A DNA stretch of 6,386 nt from Candidatus Muproteobacteria bacterium RIFCSPHIGHO2_01_FULL_65_16 (GCA_001785175.1 MFSY01000075.1:1-6386); one strand, 5' to 3'. Shown: positions 1 through 6,386, numbered from the stretch's first letter. The notes: generated by a model not told the origin, from the letters alone. Program-made: numbers and translations.

Positions 1-271
1 CGTGCTCCTGCATGAGGTATTTCAGCGCCGCCGCGGGTTTCGCCGTCGGGACCGGTACGTGCTCATCCTCGTATTTCTCGACGAAGACACTGATCGCCTC
101 CGCGAGCTCGGCCATCGGGTGTCTTTCGTTCTCGCCGATTTCGTCCAGGAGCGCGTCCAGCAACGCGACCGCGCGCTCGTAATCCTTCTTGGTGCGCACC
201 GGTCCAAGCGGCACCAGCGCGCGCAGTTTGCGGTAATCCCGGGCGGCCTGATCAATGCGATTTGCCAGCAT
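1..271 (-). CDS. higA: HigA-type antitoxin, N-terminal part (cut by left window edge)
   Basis: The reading frame opens with ATG at 271-269, two bases after the higB stop, and stays open to the window edge, giving 90 complete codons. The visible protein resembles the N-terminal region of E. coli-type HigA (COG5499). Matching points are a 'T-K-K-D-Y-E-R-A-V-A-L-L-D-A-L-L-D' helix at residues 27-43, 'HPMAELAEAI' at 51-60, and 'ALKYLMQEH' at 82-90, where the family passes into its helix-turn-helix. In this family the antitoxin neutralises HigB by direct binding, and its C-terminal XRE-type domain binds the operon's own operator. That DNA-binding half lies outside the window, so it is inferred. 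A good ribosome site, GGAAGGAA, lies 5 nt upstream inside the end of higB, which favours coupled translation. Whether the gene is intact beyond the edge cannot be seen. Confidence 0.88.
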   Translation of the reverse strand, partial: MLANRIDQAARDYRKLRALVPLGPVRTKKDYERAVALLDALLDEIGENERHPMAELAEAISVFVEKYEDEHVPVPTAKPAAALKYLMQEH

Positions 272-273
272 AG

Positions 274-561
274 CTATTCCTTCCACTTGTCCTGATCGTA
301 CTCGGTGTGCGTCAACACGTGCCGAATGTATACTTTTCTGCGGTTGTAGTGGATCGCCGCCACCAATCTGAATTTGTTGCCGCCGATATCAAACACCGTG
401 AACTTCCCCACCTTGTCCACCGCCAGGAAGGTCCGCTTGAGCTCGGCGAACGACCCGAAGTCGGTCCGGGACATGATGGTGTACCAGACCGCCAGCGGTC
501 CCTCCGCCTCCCTGTGCCTGGTCGCGAACTCCCGCAACCTCTTTCTTGTTATGACGTGCAC
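274..561 (-). CDS. higB: HigB-type mRNA interferase toxin
   Basis: This 95-residue basic protein closely resembles the E. coli HigB family (PF09907). It starts 'MHVITRKRLREFA' and carries the family core 'VFDIGGNKFRLVA' (56-68) followed by 'VYIRHVLTHTEYD' (77-89). In this family HigB is a ribosome-dependent mRNA endonuclease that slows growth when not bound by HigA. Length matches the family (about 95-105 residues). The start is GTG at 561-559. No ATG lies upstream in frame before a stop, and this start gives the conserved N-terminus. The second gene of the pair follows after 2 nt, in the toxin-first order typical of higBA. The opening codons include ATA, ACA, AGA and AGG, unlike the strongly GC-ending codons of rlmB and rnr, which suggests horizontal acquisition. 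The activity is inferred from family membership. Confidence 0.92.
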   Translation of the reverse strand: MHVITRKRLREFATRHREAEGPLAVWYTIMSRTDFGSFAELKRTFLAVDKVGKFTVFDIGGNKFRLVAAIHYNRRKVYIRHVLTHTEYDQDKWKE

Positions 562-567
562 AAATCC

Positions 568-596
568 AGTATATATCTCATTATGAGATATTACAA
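568..596 (-). promoter_or_regulatory. Putative higBA promoter
   Basis: On the minus strand TTGTAA (596-591, 4 of 6 to the -35 consensus) is followed after exactly 17 nt by TATACT (573-568, 5 of 6 to the -10 consensus). It lies just upstream of the higB GTG. Transcription would begin at or a few bases before the start codon, so the mRNA would be leaderless or nearly so. An alternative -10, CATAAT (585-580), would leave a leader of roughly a dozen bases but lacks a good -35. Assigned by eye only. Confidence 0.5.
573..591. promoter_or_regulatory. 19-bp palindrome, likely HigA operator
   Basis: A perfect 8-bp inverted repeat, ATATCTCA / TGAGATAT, is separated by 3 nt (TTA). It fills the 17-nt spacer of the putative higBA promoter and touches one base of each promoter hexamer. 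HigA-family antitoxins repress their own operon by binding palindromes at the promoter. Position and symmetry therefore make this the obvious operator candidate. No binding data are available from sequence. Confidence 0.55.
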
Positions 597-612
597 ATAA
601 CGGCCCGGACGC

Positions 613-1359
613 CTACCGTGGTCCCCGGCGCTGGCGCACCGCCTCGAACAGGCAGATCCCGGCCGCGACCGAGACGTTGAGGCTGCCGACCGTGCCGGCC
701 ATGGGGATGCGGGCCAGGATATCGCAGCGCTCGCGCGTGAGGCGCCGCAGGCCCTTGCCCTCCCCGCCCAGGACCAGGGCCGCGGGCGGCGTGAGATCGG
801 TCTCGTAAAGAGTCTTTTCGGCGTCGTGGCTCGCGCCCACGAGCCAGACCCCGGCGTCCTTGAGCGCGTCCAGGGCGCGCGCGAGATTGGTGACCCGAAA
901 CAGCGGCACGGTCTCGGCCGCCCCGCTCGCGCTCTTGCGCGCCACGGCGGACAGCGGCGCCGAGTTGTCCTTGGGCACGATCACCGCGTGCGCGCCGGCG
1001 GCGCCGGCCGAGCGCAGGCAGGCCCCGAGGTTATGCGGGTCCTGCACGCCGTCGAGCACGAGCAGCAGCGGCCGCTCGGGTAGGTGCGTCAGAAACTCCT
1101 CGAAACTCGGCGCTCCCGCCGCCGCGCCCGGACGCAGACGCGCCACCACGCCCTGGTGGCGCAGGCCCGGCGCCATGACGTCCAGCTCATCGCGCTCGAC
1201 CCTATGCACCGGCGCGCCGGCCGCGCGCGCCGCGCGCTCGACCTCGGCGCCGCGGGCGTCGCGGCGGCCGGTGCTCAGCCACACGCCCTCGATGCGGGCC
1301 GGATTTTTCGTGAGCGCCGCGAGCACGGCGTGCGGCCCGCAGATCAGGTCCGCGCGCAC
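613..1359 (-). CDS. rlmB: 23S rRNA (guanosine-2251-2'-O)-methyltransferase RlmB
   Basis: RlmB uses S-adenosylmethionine to methylate the 2'-O of G2251 in the peptidyl-transferase P loop of 23S rRNA. The 248-residue product (E. coli 243) has the family's N-terminal RNA-binding domain (about 1-80), with 'GVWLSTGRRD' and 'RHQGVVARLRPG'. The SPOUT methyltransferase domain follows, with all three knotted-fold motifs: 'LDGVQDPHNLGACLRSA' (102-118, including N110 and R116), 'LGGEGKGLRRL' (197-207, E200) and 'IPMAGTVGSLNVSVA' (218-232). The start is GTG at 1359-1357, 2 nt after the rnr stop. It gives the conserved opening 'ICGPHAV', and no ATG fits. No strong Shine-Dalgarno is visible, so translation probably depends on coupling to rnr. 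rnr-rlmB adjacency matches E. coli. TrmH/SpoU relatives share the fold, but the near-identity around motif 3 points to RlmB. Confidence 0.95.
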   Translation of the reverse strand: MRADLICGPHAVLAALTKNPARIEGVWLSTGRRDARGAEVERAARAAGAPVHRVERDELDVMAPGLRHQGVVARLRPGAAAGAPSFEEFLTHLPERPLLLVLDGVQDPHNLGACLRSAGAAGAHAVIVPKDNSAPLSAVARKSASGAAETVPLFRVTNLARALDALKDAGVWLVGASHDAEKTLYETDLTPPAALVLGGEGKGLRRLTRERCDILARIPMAGTVGSLNVSVAAGICLFEAVRQRRGPR

Positions 1360-1361
1360 CG

Positions 1362-3635
1362 CTAGCGCTTGCGCCCGCGCCCGCCGCGCCGGCCGGGGCC
1401 GCGGCCGCGCTTCTCTGCGGGCGCGCCCTTGCGCTCACGGGGCGCGCGCTTGTTGCCGCCGGCGGGGGCGGCGGCAAGCTCGAAATCGAGCTTGGCCTCG
1501 TCCAGGTCCACGCGCACCACGCGCACGCGCACCGCGTCGCCCAGCCGGTAGCTGCGGCGCGTGCGTTCGCCCAACAACCGGTGCCGCACCGGATCGAAGT
1601 GATAATAATCGTTGCCGAGCGCCGTGACGTGCACCAGCCCGTCCACAAAGACCTCGGACAGCTCGACAAAGATGCCGAAGTTGGTGACGCCGGTGATGAT
1701 GCCGTCGAATTCCTCGCCGATCCGGTCCATCATGAATTCCGCCTTGAGCCAGCGGACGACCTCGCGCGTGGCCTCGTCGGCGCGGCGCTCGGTCATGGAG
1801 CAGTGCTCGCCCTGCTGCTTGGCCAGCTCGAGCGAGACGTCGCCGGGACGGCCGCGCAGCGCGTTCCGGATCGCCCGGTGCACGAGCAGATCGGGATAGC
1901 GCCGGATGGGCGAGGTGAAATGAGTGTAGTGCGGAAAGCCGAGGGCGAAGTGGCCGATGTTGTCCGGGCTGTACAGCGCCTGCGAAAGCGAGCGCAACAG
2001 CACCGAATGGATCAGGCGCGCGTCCGGGCGCCGCCCGATCGCGGCCAGAAGCTTGGCGTAGTGCTGCGCCTCGGGGGTGTTCCCGCCGCCGAGCTGCAAC
2101 CCCAGTTCGCCGAGAAACTCACGCAGATCCTTGAGCTTCTCCGGCGGCGGGCCTTCGTGCACCCGATAGGGGGCGATCATCTTGCGCTTCTTCAGCAGCT
2201 CCGCGGCGCTGACGTTGGCCGCGAGCATGCACTCCTCGATCAGGCGGTGGGCGTCGTTGCGCTCGAGCGCGACGACGCGCTTGATCTTGCGCTGCTCGTC
2301 GAAAATGATGCGCGTCTCCGGCAGCTCGAAGTCCACCGCGCCGCGCCGTTTGCGCGCCGCGTGCAGCGCCTGGTAGAGACCGTAGAGCGCCTCCAGCGGC
2401 TTGATCAGCGCGGCGTGCGCGAGCCGCACGCCGGCGTCCTTGTGCACGAGCATGGCGGCCACCTGGTTATAGGTCAGGCGCGCCTGCGAGCGCATCACGG
2501 CCTCGAAGAAGCGGTGGCGCCCGATCTCGCCGTCGCGCCCGATGTGGATCTCGCACGCCATGCACAGGCGGTCAACGTGCGGGTTGAGCGAGCACAGCCC
2601 GTTCGACAACTCCTCGGGCAGCATGGGGATCACGCGCTGGGGAAAATAGACCGAGTTGCCGCGCGCGTAGGCCTCGGCGTCGAGCGCGCTCCCGGGAGCG
2701 ACGTAGTGCCCCACGTCGGCGATGGCGACGATCAGGCGCCAGCCGTCGGCGTGCGGCGCGGCGTGCACCGCGTCGTCGAAGTCGCGCGCGTCCTCGCCGT
2801 CTATCGTCACCAGCGGCAGCGCGCGCAGGTCCTCGCGCCCACGCGCGGCCTCTTCCGGCACCTCGGCGTCGAAGCGGCGCGCCTCGCGCAGCGCCTCCTC
2901 CGGCCAGACGTGGGGGATCTGATGCGCGCGGATGGCGACCTCGATCTCCATCCCCGGGGCCATGTGCTCGCCGAGCAGCTCGATGACGCGCCCGACCGGT
3001 CCGGTGCGGCGCGACGGCTGTTCGAGAATCTCCACCATCACGATCTGGCCGTCGCGCGCGCCGCCATCGTCGCCGCGCGGCACGAGTATGTCCTGACAGA
3101 CGCGCCGGTCGTGCGGCACCACGAACCCCATGCGCTCGGCGGCCGTGAAGCGGCCGACCATGGTCCGCTGCGCGCGCTCCAGAATCTCGATGATCGCGCC
3201 CTCCTTGCGGCCGCGCGCATCAACGCCGCGGACGCGGGCCAGCGCCCGGTCGCCGTGCAGCACCTGGCGCATCTCGCCGGGGGAGAGAAACAGGTCCTCG
3301 CCGCCCTCCTCCGGAATCAGGAAGCCGAAGCCGTCGGGATGGCCGCTGACGCGCCCGCGCACCAGGTCCATCTTGCGCGGCAGGCCGTAGAGGTCGCGGC
3401 GGTTGCGCAGAATCTGGCCGTCGCGCTCCATGGCGCGCAGGCGCCGCCCGAAGGCGTCCTCGTCGCGCGCCCCGCTGACCGCGAGCGCATCCGCCATCTC
3501 GCGGAACGACAGCGGCGCGGCGCGCTTGGCGAGCAGCGCCAGCACCGCCTCGCGGCTGGGCACGGGGAATTCGTATTTTTGCGCCTCCCGTTCGGCCGCC
3601 GGGTCGGGTAACGATTTGTCCTTTTGCGTTGACAT
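1362..3635 (-). CDS. rnr: Ribonuclease R (3'-5' exoribonuclease)
   Basis: RNase R degrades structured RNA processively from the 3' end and acts in mRNA decay, rRNA quality control and trans-translation. The 757-residue protein has the full family order. A winged-helix segment (about 27-85, 'RRLRAMERDGQI') is followed by two cold-shock domains (about 91-155 and 158-225) and the RNB catalytic domain (about 275-595). The RNB domain has 'TIDGEDARDFDD' (277-288), whose D279, D285, D287 and D288 match the metal-binding aspartates of E. coli RNase R, plus 'SVYFPQRVIPMLPEELSNG' (328-346) and 'HYTHFTSPIRRYPDLLVHR' (569-587). An S1 domain (about 640-721) comes next. The C-terminal tail (724-757) is almost wholly K, R, G, A and P and is shorter than the E. 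coli tail (813 residues in total). The start is ATG at 3635-3633, preceded by AGAGAG 9 nt upstream. RNase II is excluded by the winged helix and basic tail. Confidence 0.97.
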   Translation of the reverse strand: MSTQKDKSLPDPAAEREAQKYEFPVPSREAVLALLAKRAAPLSFREMADALAVSGARDEDAFGRRLRAMERDGQILRNRRDLYGLPRKMDLVRGRVSGHPDGFGFLIPEEGGEDLFLSPGEMRQVLHGDRALARVRGVDARGRKEGAIIEILERAQRTMVGRFTAAERMGFVVPHDRRVCQDILVPRGDDGGARDGQIVMVEILEQPSRRTGPVGRVIELLGEHMAPGMEIEVAIRAHQIPHVWPEEALREARRFDAEVPEEAARGREDLRALPLVTIDGEDARDFDDAVHAAPHADGWRLIVAIADVGHYVAPGSALDAEAYARGNSVYFPQRVIPMLPEELSNGLCSLNPHVDRLCMACEIHIGRDGEIGRHRFFEAVMRSQARLTYNQVAAMLVHKDAGVRLAHAALIKPLEALYGLYQALHAARKRRGAVDFELPETRIIFDEQRKIKRVVALERNDAHRLIEECMLAANVSAAELLKKRKMIAPYRVHEGPPPEKLKDLREFLGELGLQLGGGNTPEAQHYAKLLAAIGRRPDARLIHSVLLRSLSQALYSPDNIGHFALGFPHYTHFTSPIRRYPDLLVHRAIRNALRGRPGDVSLELAKQQGEHCSMTERRADEATREVVRWLKAEFMMDRIGEEFDGIITGVTNFGIFVELSEVFVDGLVHVTALGNDYYHFDPVRHRLLGERTRRSYRLGDAVRVRVVRVDLDEAKLDFELAAAPAGGNKRAPRERKGAPAEKRGRGPGRRGGRGRKR

Positions 3636-3663
3636 GGTTTTTTTCTCTCTGTAGAGTGCGCCG
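3629..3663 (+). promoter_or_regulatory. tRNA-Leu promoter with GC-rich discriminator
   Basis: A perfect -35 box TTGACA (3629-3634) is followed by a 17-nt spacer and TAGAGT (3652-3657, 4 of 6 to the -10 consensus), then GCGCCG. Transcription would start near 3664, about 34 nt before the tRNA. The layout, including the GC-rich discriminator, is that of stable-RNA promoters under stringent (ppGpp/DksA) control in gammaproteobacteria. The -35 box overlaps the rnr ATG (3633-3635) on the opposite strand. Stringent control is inferred from the discriminator. Confidence 0.68.
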
Positions 3664-3697
3664 TCTTGCCGGGTCCCGTATAATTTACGGACTCCAT

Positions 3698-3782
3698 GCC
3701 GAGGTGGCGGAATTGGTAGACGCGCTAGATTCAGGTTCTAGTGGGGAAACTCGTGGAGGTTCAAGTCCTCTCCTCGGTACCA
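3698..3782 (+). tRNA. tRNA-Leu, anticodon CAG
   Basis: This 85-nt class II tRNA decodes CUG. The acceptor stem GCCGAGG (3698-3704) pairs with CCTCGGT (3772-3778), with a G-U first pair as in E. coli tRNA-Leu(GAG). The D-arm contains 'GGAATTGGTAGAC'. The anticodon stem CTAGA/TCTAG (3725-3729 and 3737-3741) encloses the loop TTCAGGT, with the anticodon CAG at 3732-3734. A variable region of about 13 nt can form the short extra arm expected of leucine tRNAs. The T-arm GGAGG/CCTCT encloses TTCAAGT. A (3779) and CCA (3780-3782) are encoded. It is the only plus-strand gene in the window, lying between purA and rnr, where E. coli has nsrR. Any transcript reading from purA into rnr would be antisense to it. 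Confidence 0.97.
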
Positions 3783-3785
3783 ATA

Positions 3786-3830
3786 CTTCAAATTTCAAGT
3801 TCCGAGTTTCAAGTTTCAAGTTTCAAGTTT
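3786..3830. repeat. TTTCAAG heptamer tandem array
   Basis: Exact TTTCAAG units stand at 3793-3799, 3807-3813, 3814-3820 and 3821-3827. A degenerate unit (TTCCGAG, 3800-3806), a partial unit (CTTCAAA, 3786-3792) and a trailing TTT complete the array. It begins 4 nt after the tRNA CCA end and lies between the convergent tRNA and purA genes. It does not code for anything recognisable. Confidence 0.85.
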
Positions 3831-3874
3831 AACATCTTGGCCGGGAGCTTCGAGCCCGAAACTTGGAACTTGAA
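3794..3874. repeat. Long inverted repeat between tRNA-Leu and purA
   Basis: Bases 3794-3810 pair with 3858-3874 over 17 positions with a single G-U type mismatch (core CAAGTTCCGAGTTTC against GAAACTTGGAACTTG). A 47-nt loop remains, which holds three heptamer units and a small GC-rich hairpin near 3843-3856. The right arm is therefore two heptamer units in the opposite orientation. The stem ends 5 nt from the purA stop. It may stop both convergent transcripts, but neither side has the uninterrupted T-run of a classical intrinsic terminator. Confidence 0.6.
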
Positions 3875-3879
3875 GCTCT

Positions 3880-5190
<1,311 letters not shown>

Positions 5191-5198
5191 TTAGTCGA

Positions 5199-5215
5199 GC
5201 CGCCCTTCAGGCGGC
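5199..5215 (-). other. Hairpin in purA leader
   Basis: A perfect 6-bp inverted repeat, GCCGCC / GGCGGC, has a 5-nt loop and lies 27 nt upstream of the purA ATG. On the minus strand no T-run follows it, so it is not an intrinsic terminator. It could be a leader structure or a small dispersed palindromic element. Role unknown. Confidence 0.45.
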
Positions 5216-5429
5216 GTATATTTGAATGCGGGATGCTCCATTATTTCCCGTGCCGTGCATGGATGCACCAATGCCGCGGGCGCGAACCTGTAGCCCTACG
5301 TTCGTCCTGCCCTATGACAGGCGCAGGAGCGGCCGGTGCTCGGGTTTGCGCCATACGGGGGCCCAGGAAAACCACACACTCAGGTCTGTGCTTCCGTTGC
5401 CGTCGGTGTTCCGAAGCCCTTGGGGCACG

Positions 5430-5495
5430 GTTCAAGCTGACCGCTGATCGCTGATCGCTCATTTAGCTGATAGCTGACCGCTGATAGCTGATAGC
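5430..5495. repeat. GCTGATA heptamer tandem array
   Basis: Reading on the plus strand, heptamers of the form GCTGAYM (GCTGACC, then GCTGATC twice) run into one broken unit (GCTCATTTA). GCTGATA, GCTGACC and GCTGATA twice follow, ending in GCG. Seven good units keep a 7-bp period apart from the 9-bp broken unit. The array is non-coding and lies between hisZ and purA. Confidence 0.85.
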
Positions 5496-5506
5496 GTTAT
5501 TTCTTA

Positions 5507-5572
5507 ATCTGTGTTCATCCGTGTTCATCTGTGGTTCCAGAATATTTCTTATCCGCGTTCATCTGCGGTTCC
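5507..5572. repeat. ATCYGYGTTC decamer array
   Basis: Decamers ATCTGTGTTC (5507-5516) and ATCCGTGTTC (5517-5526) are followed by ATCTGTGGTTCC (5527-5538). After a 12-nt AT-rich spacer a second copy follows with T-to-C changes: ATCCGCGTTC (5551-5560) and ATCTGCGGTTCC (5561-5572). The block ends 6 nt from the hisZ stop. From memory, very similar 'GATGAACACGGATGAACACAG' type stretches recur between genes in many environmental bacteria. Confidence 0.85.
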
Positions 5573-5578
5573 AAGATA

Positions 5579-6386
5579 TTATTTAATCGCTTCCACCACC
5601 CAGCGGCCGTTCTTTTTGACCAGCGCCCGGTCGCAGCCGTAATCGGCCGCGCGCGCGCCGTCGTCCGGAAGCTGCGCCACCACGCGCTCGCCGGCCGCGC
5701 GCAGGCGCGCGATCTCGCGCCGCAGCTCGGCGTCGTCCGCCGCCGGCGCGAGGACGCCCGTCGTCCGGCCGTCGGCGGACGTGGAGATTTTCAGCAACTG
5801 CCGCAGATCGGCGCCGAAGCCGGTGGCGGCGCGCTCGCGGCCGAACGCGCGGCCGATGCCGTCGTAGCGCCCGCCCTTCGCCAGCGCCCGCCCGTGGCCG
5901 GGCACGAACGCGGAAAACACCGCGCCGGTGTAGTAGTGGTAGCCGGAAAGCTCCGCGAGGTCGAAATGCAGCGGCGGCGCCTCGGGTTCGCGCGCGACGA
6001 TACGCGCGATCGCCTCCAGATCGTCGAGCGCGCGCGCGACCTCCGGCGGCGCCTCGCGCAGCGCCACGCGCGCCGCGGCCGGCACCTCGGCGCCGCCGTT
6101 CAGCTCGAACAGCGCCAGCAGCATCCGCCGCGCCGCGGCCGGCACATCGTCCTCGGCGAGCAGCCCCTCGGCGTCGTTGCGCGCCTTGCGCTGCATGGAC
6201 TCGAACAGCTCGGCCTCCAGGTCGGGGTGCAGGCGCGCCTGCCCCGCGAGCCCGCGGAAGACCCCGACGTGCCCGAGATCAATGTGCGGATTCGTGACGC
6301 CGGCGGCGGCGAGCGCCGCGAGCATGAGGCTCAGGATCTCGGCGTCGGCCTCGGGGCCGGCGTAACCGAAAAGCTCGGCTCCGAGC
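5579..6386 (-). CDS. hisZ: ATP phosphoribosyltransferase regulatory subunit HisZ (3' part, start beyond right edge)
   Basis: The frame is open from the right edge to TAA at 5581-5579, giving 268 visible residues. The family is usually about 380-400 residues, so roughly the N-terminal third is missing. HisZ is a catalytically inactive histidyl-tRNA synthetase paralogue that pairs with the short form of HisG to catalyse and feedback-regulate the first step of histidine synthesis. Evidence includes 'LGAELFGYAGPEADAE' at the start of the visible part, 'HIDLGHVGVFRGL' (34-46), 'SGYHYYTGAVFSAF' (147-160), and the class II motif-3-like 'KGGRYDGIGRAFG...TGFGADLRQLL' (170-198). After this the protein ends in a short 60-70 residue tail ('CDRALVKKNGRWVVEAIK') in place of the synthetase anticodon-binding domain. 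That absence favours HisZ over HisS. A short-form hisG should exist elsewhere in the genome. Upstream neighbours are not visible. Confidence 0.93.
   Translation of the reverse strand, partial: LGAELFGYAGPEADAEILSLMLAALAAAGVTNPHIDLGHVGVFRGLAGQARLHPDLEAELFESMQRKARNDAEGLLAEDDVPAAARRMLLALFELNGGAEVPAAARVALREAPPEVARALDDLEAIARIVAREPEAPPLHFDLAELSGYHYYTGAVFSAFVPGHGRALAKGGRYDGIGRAFGRERAATGFGADLRQLLKISTSADGRTTGVLAPAADDAELRREIARLRAAGERVVAQLPDDGARAADYGCDRALVKKNGRWVVEAIK

Noticed and set aside
860..1627. A 255-codon plus-strand frame opposite rlmB and the end of rnr
   Set aside because: It is antisense to two well-supported genes. The arginine- and alanine-rich composition is typical of a shadow frame in GC-rich DNA.
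1581..3611. A 676-codon open frame on the plus strand opposite rnr
   Set aside because: It is fully antisense to a clear RNase R gene. High GC at third codon positions removes stop codons from the opposite strand, and the translation shows no recognisable domain.
3679..3684. A perfect TATAAT as the -10 box of the tRNA-Leu gene
   Set aside because: No acceptable -35 exists at 16-19 nt upstream, while TTGACA-17-TAGAGT-GCGCCG a little upstream fits stable-RNA promoters much better. The symmetric context is kept as a separate low-interest finding.
3794..3874. A classical intrinsic terminator for purA or tRNA-Leu
   Set aside because: The stem is long but AT-rich with a 47-nt loop, and no T-run follows on either strand. 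It is recorded as an inverted repeat instead.
5241..5462. A 73-codon minus-strand frame in the hisZ-purA gap
   Set aside because: It begins inside the tandem repeat, has no clear ribosome site and resembles no protein family I know. The gap is better described as non-coding.
5430..5572. A CRISPR array
   Set aside because: Units are 7 or 10 bp and directly tandem, without unique spacers of the usual length, and no cas genes are present.

Overview
The window reads as a GC-rich gammaproteobacterial chromosome segment, probably an environmental lineage. The housekeeping proteins align residue by residue with remembered E. coli sequences. In E. coli the order is purA-nsrR-rnr-rlmB. Here a tRNA gene sits between purA and rnr, and nsrR is absent from that position. 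hisZ upstream of purA is an arrangement I associate with gamma- and betaproteobacteria. Species cannot be named from the sequence alone.

Layout, following the minus strand from right to left: hisZ (3' part only, entering from the right edge), a 406-bp non-coding gap with two short-period repeat arrays, purA, a 97-bp gap with a third repeat array, tRNA-Leu(CAG) on the plus strand, rnr, rlmB, then a higB-higA type II toxin-antitoxin pair whose antitoxin runs off the left edge. All protein genes are on the minus strand; only the tRNA points the other way. rnr and rlmB are 2 nt apart, as are higB and higA, so each pair is very likely co-transcribed.

Functionally, the core is nucleotide and RNA metabolism. 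HisZ is the regulatory subunit of ATP phosphoribosyltransferase in histidine synthesis, and PurA makes adenylosuccinate from IMP on the way to AMP. RNase R degrades structured RNA, RlmB methylates G2251 of 23S rRNA, and the tRNA decodes CUG. The higBA module is accessory. It is visibly more AT-rich at its promoter, opens with codons that are rare in its neighbours, and has a self-contained promoter with an embedded palindrome.

I see no unknown multi-gene system. The most interesting unexplained structures are: (1) three unrelated short-period repeat families, with periods 7, 7 and 10, packed into the two intergenic gaps next to hisZ and purA stop codons; (2) a 19-bp palindrome filling the spacer of the putative higBA promoter; and (3) a strong tRNA promoter whose -35 box overlaps the rnr start codon on the opposite strand.
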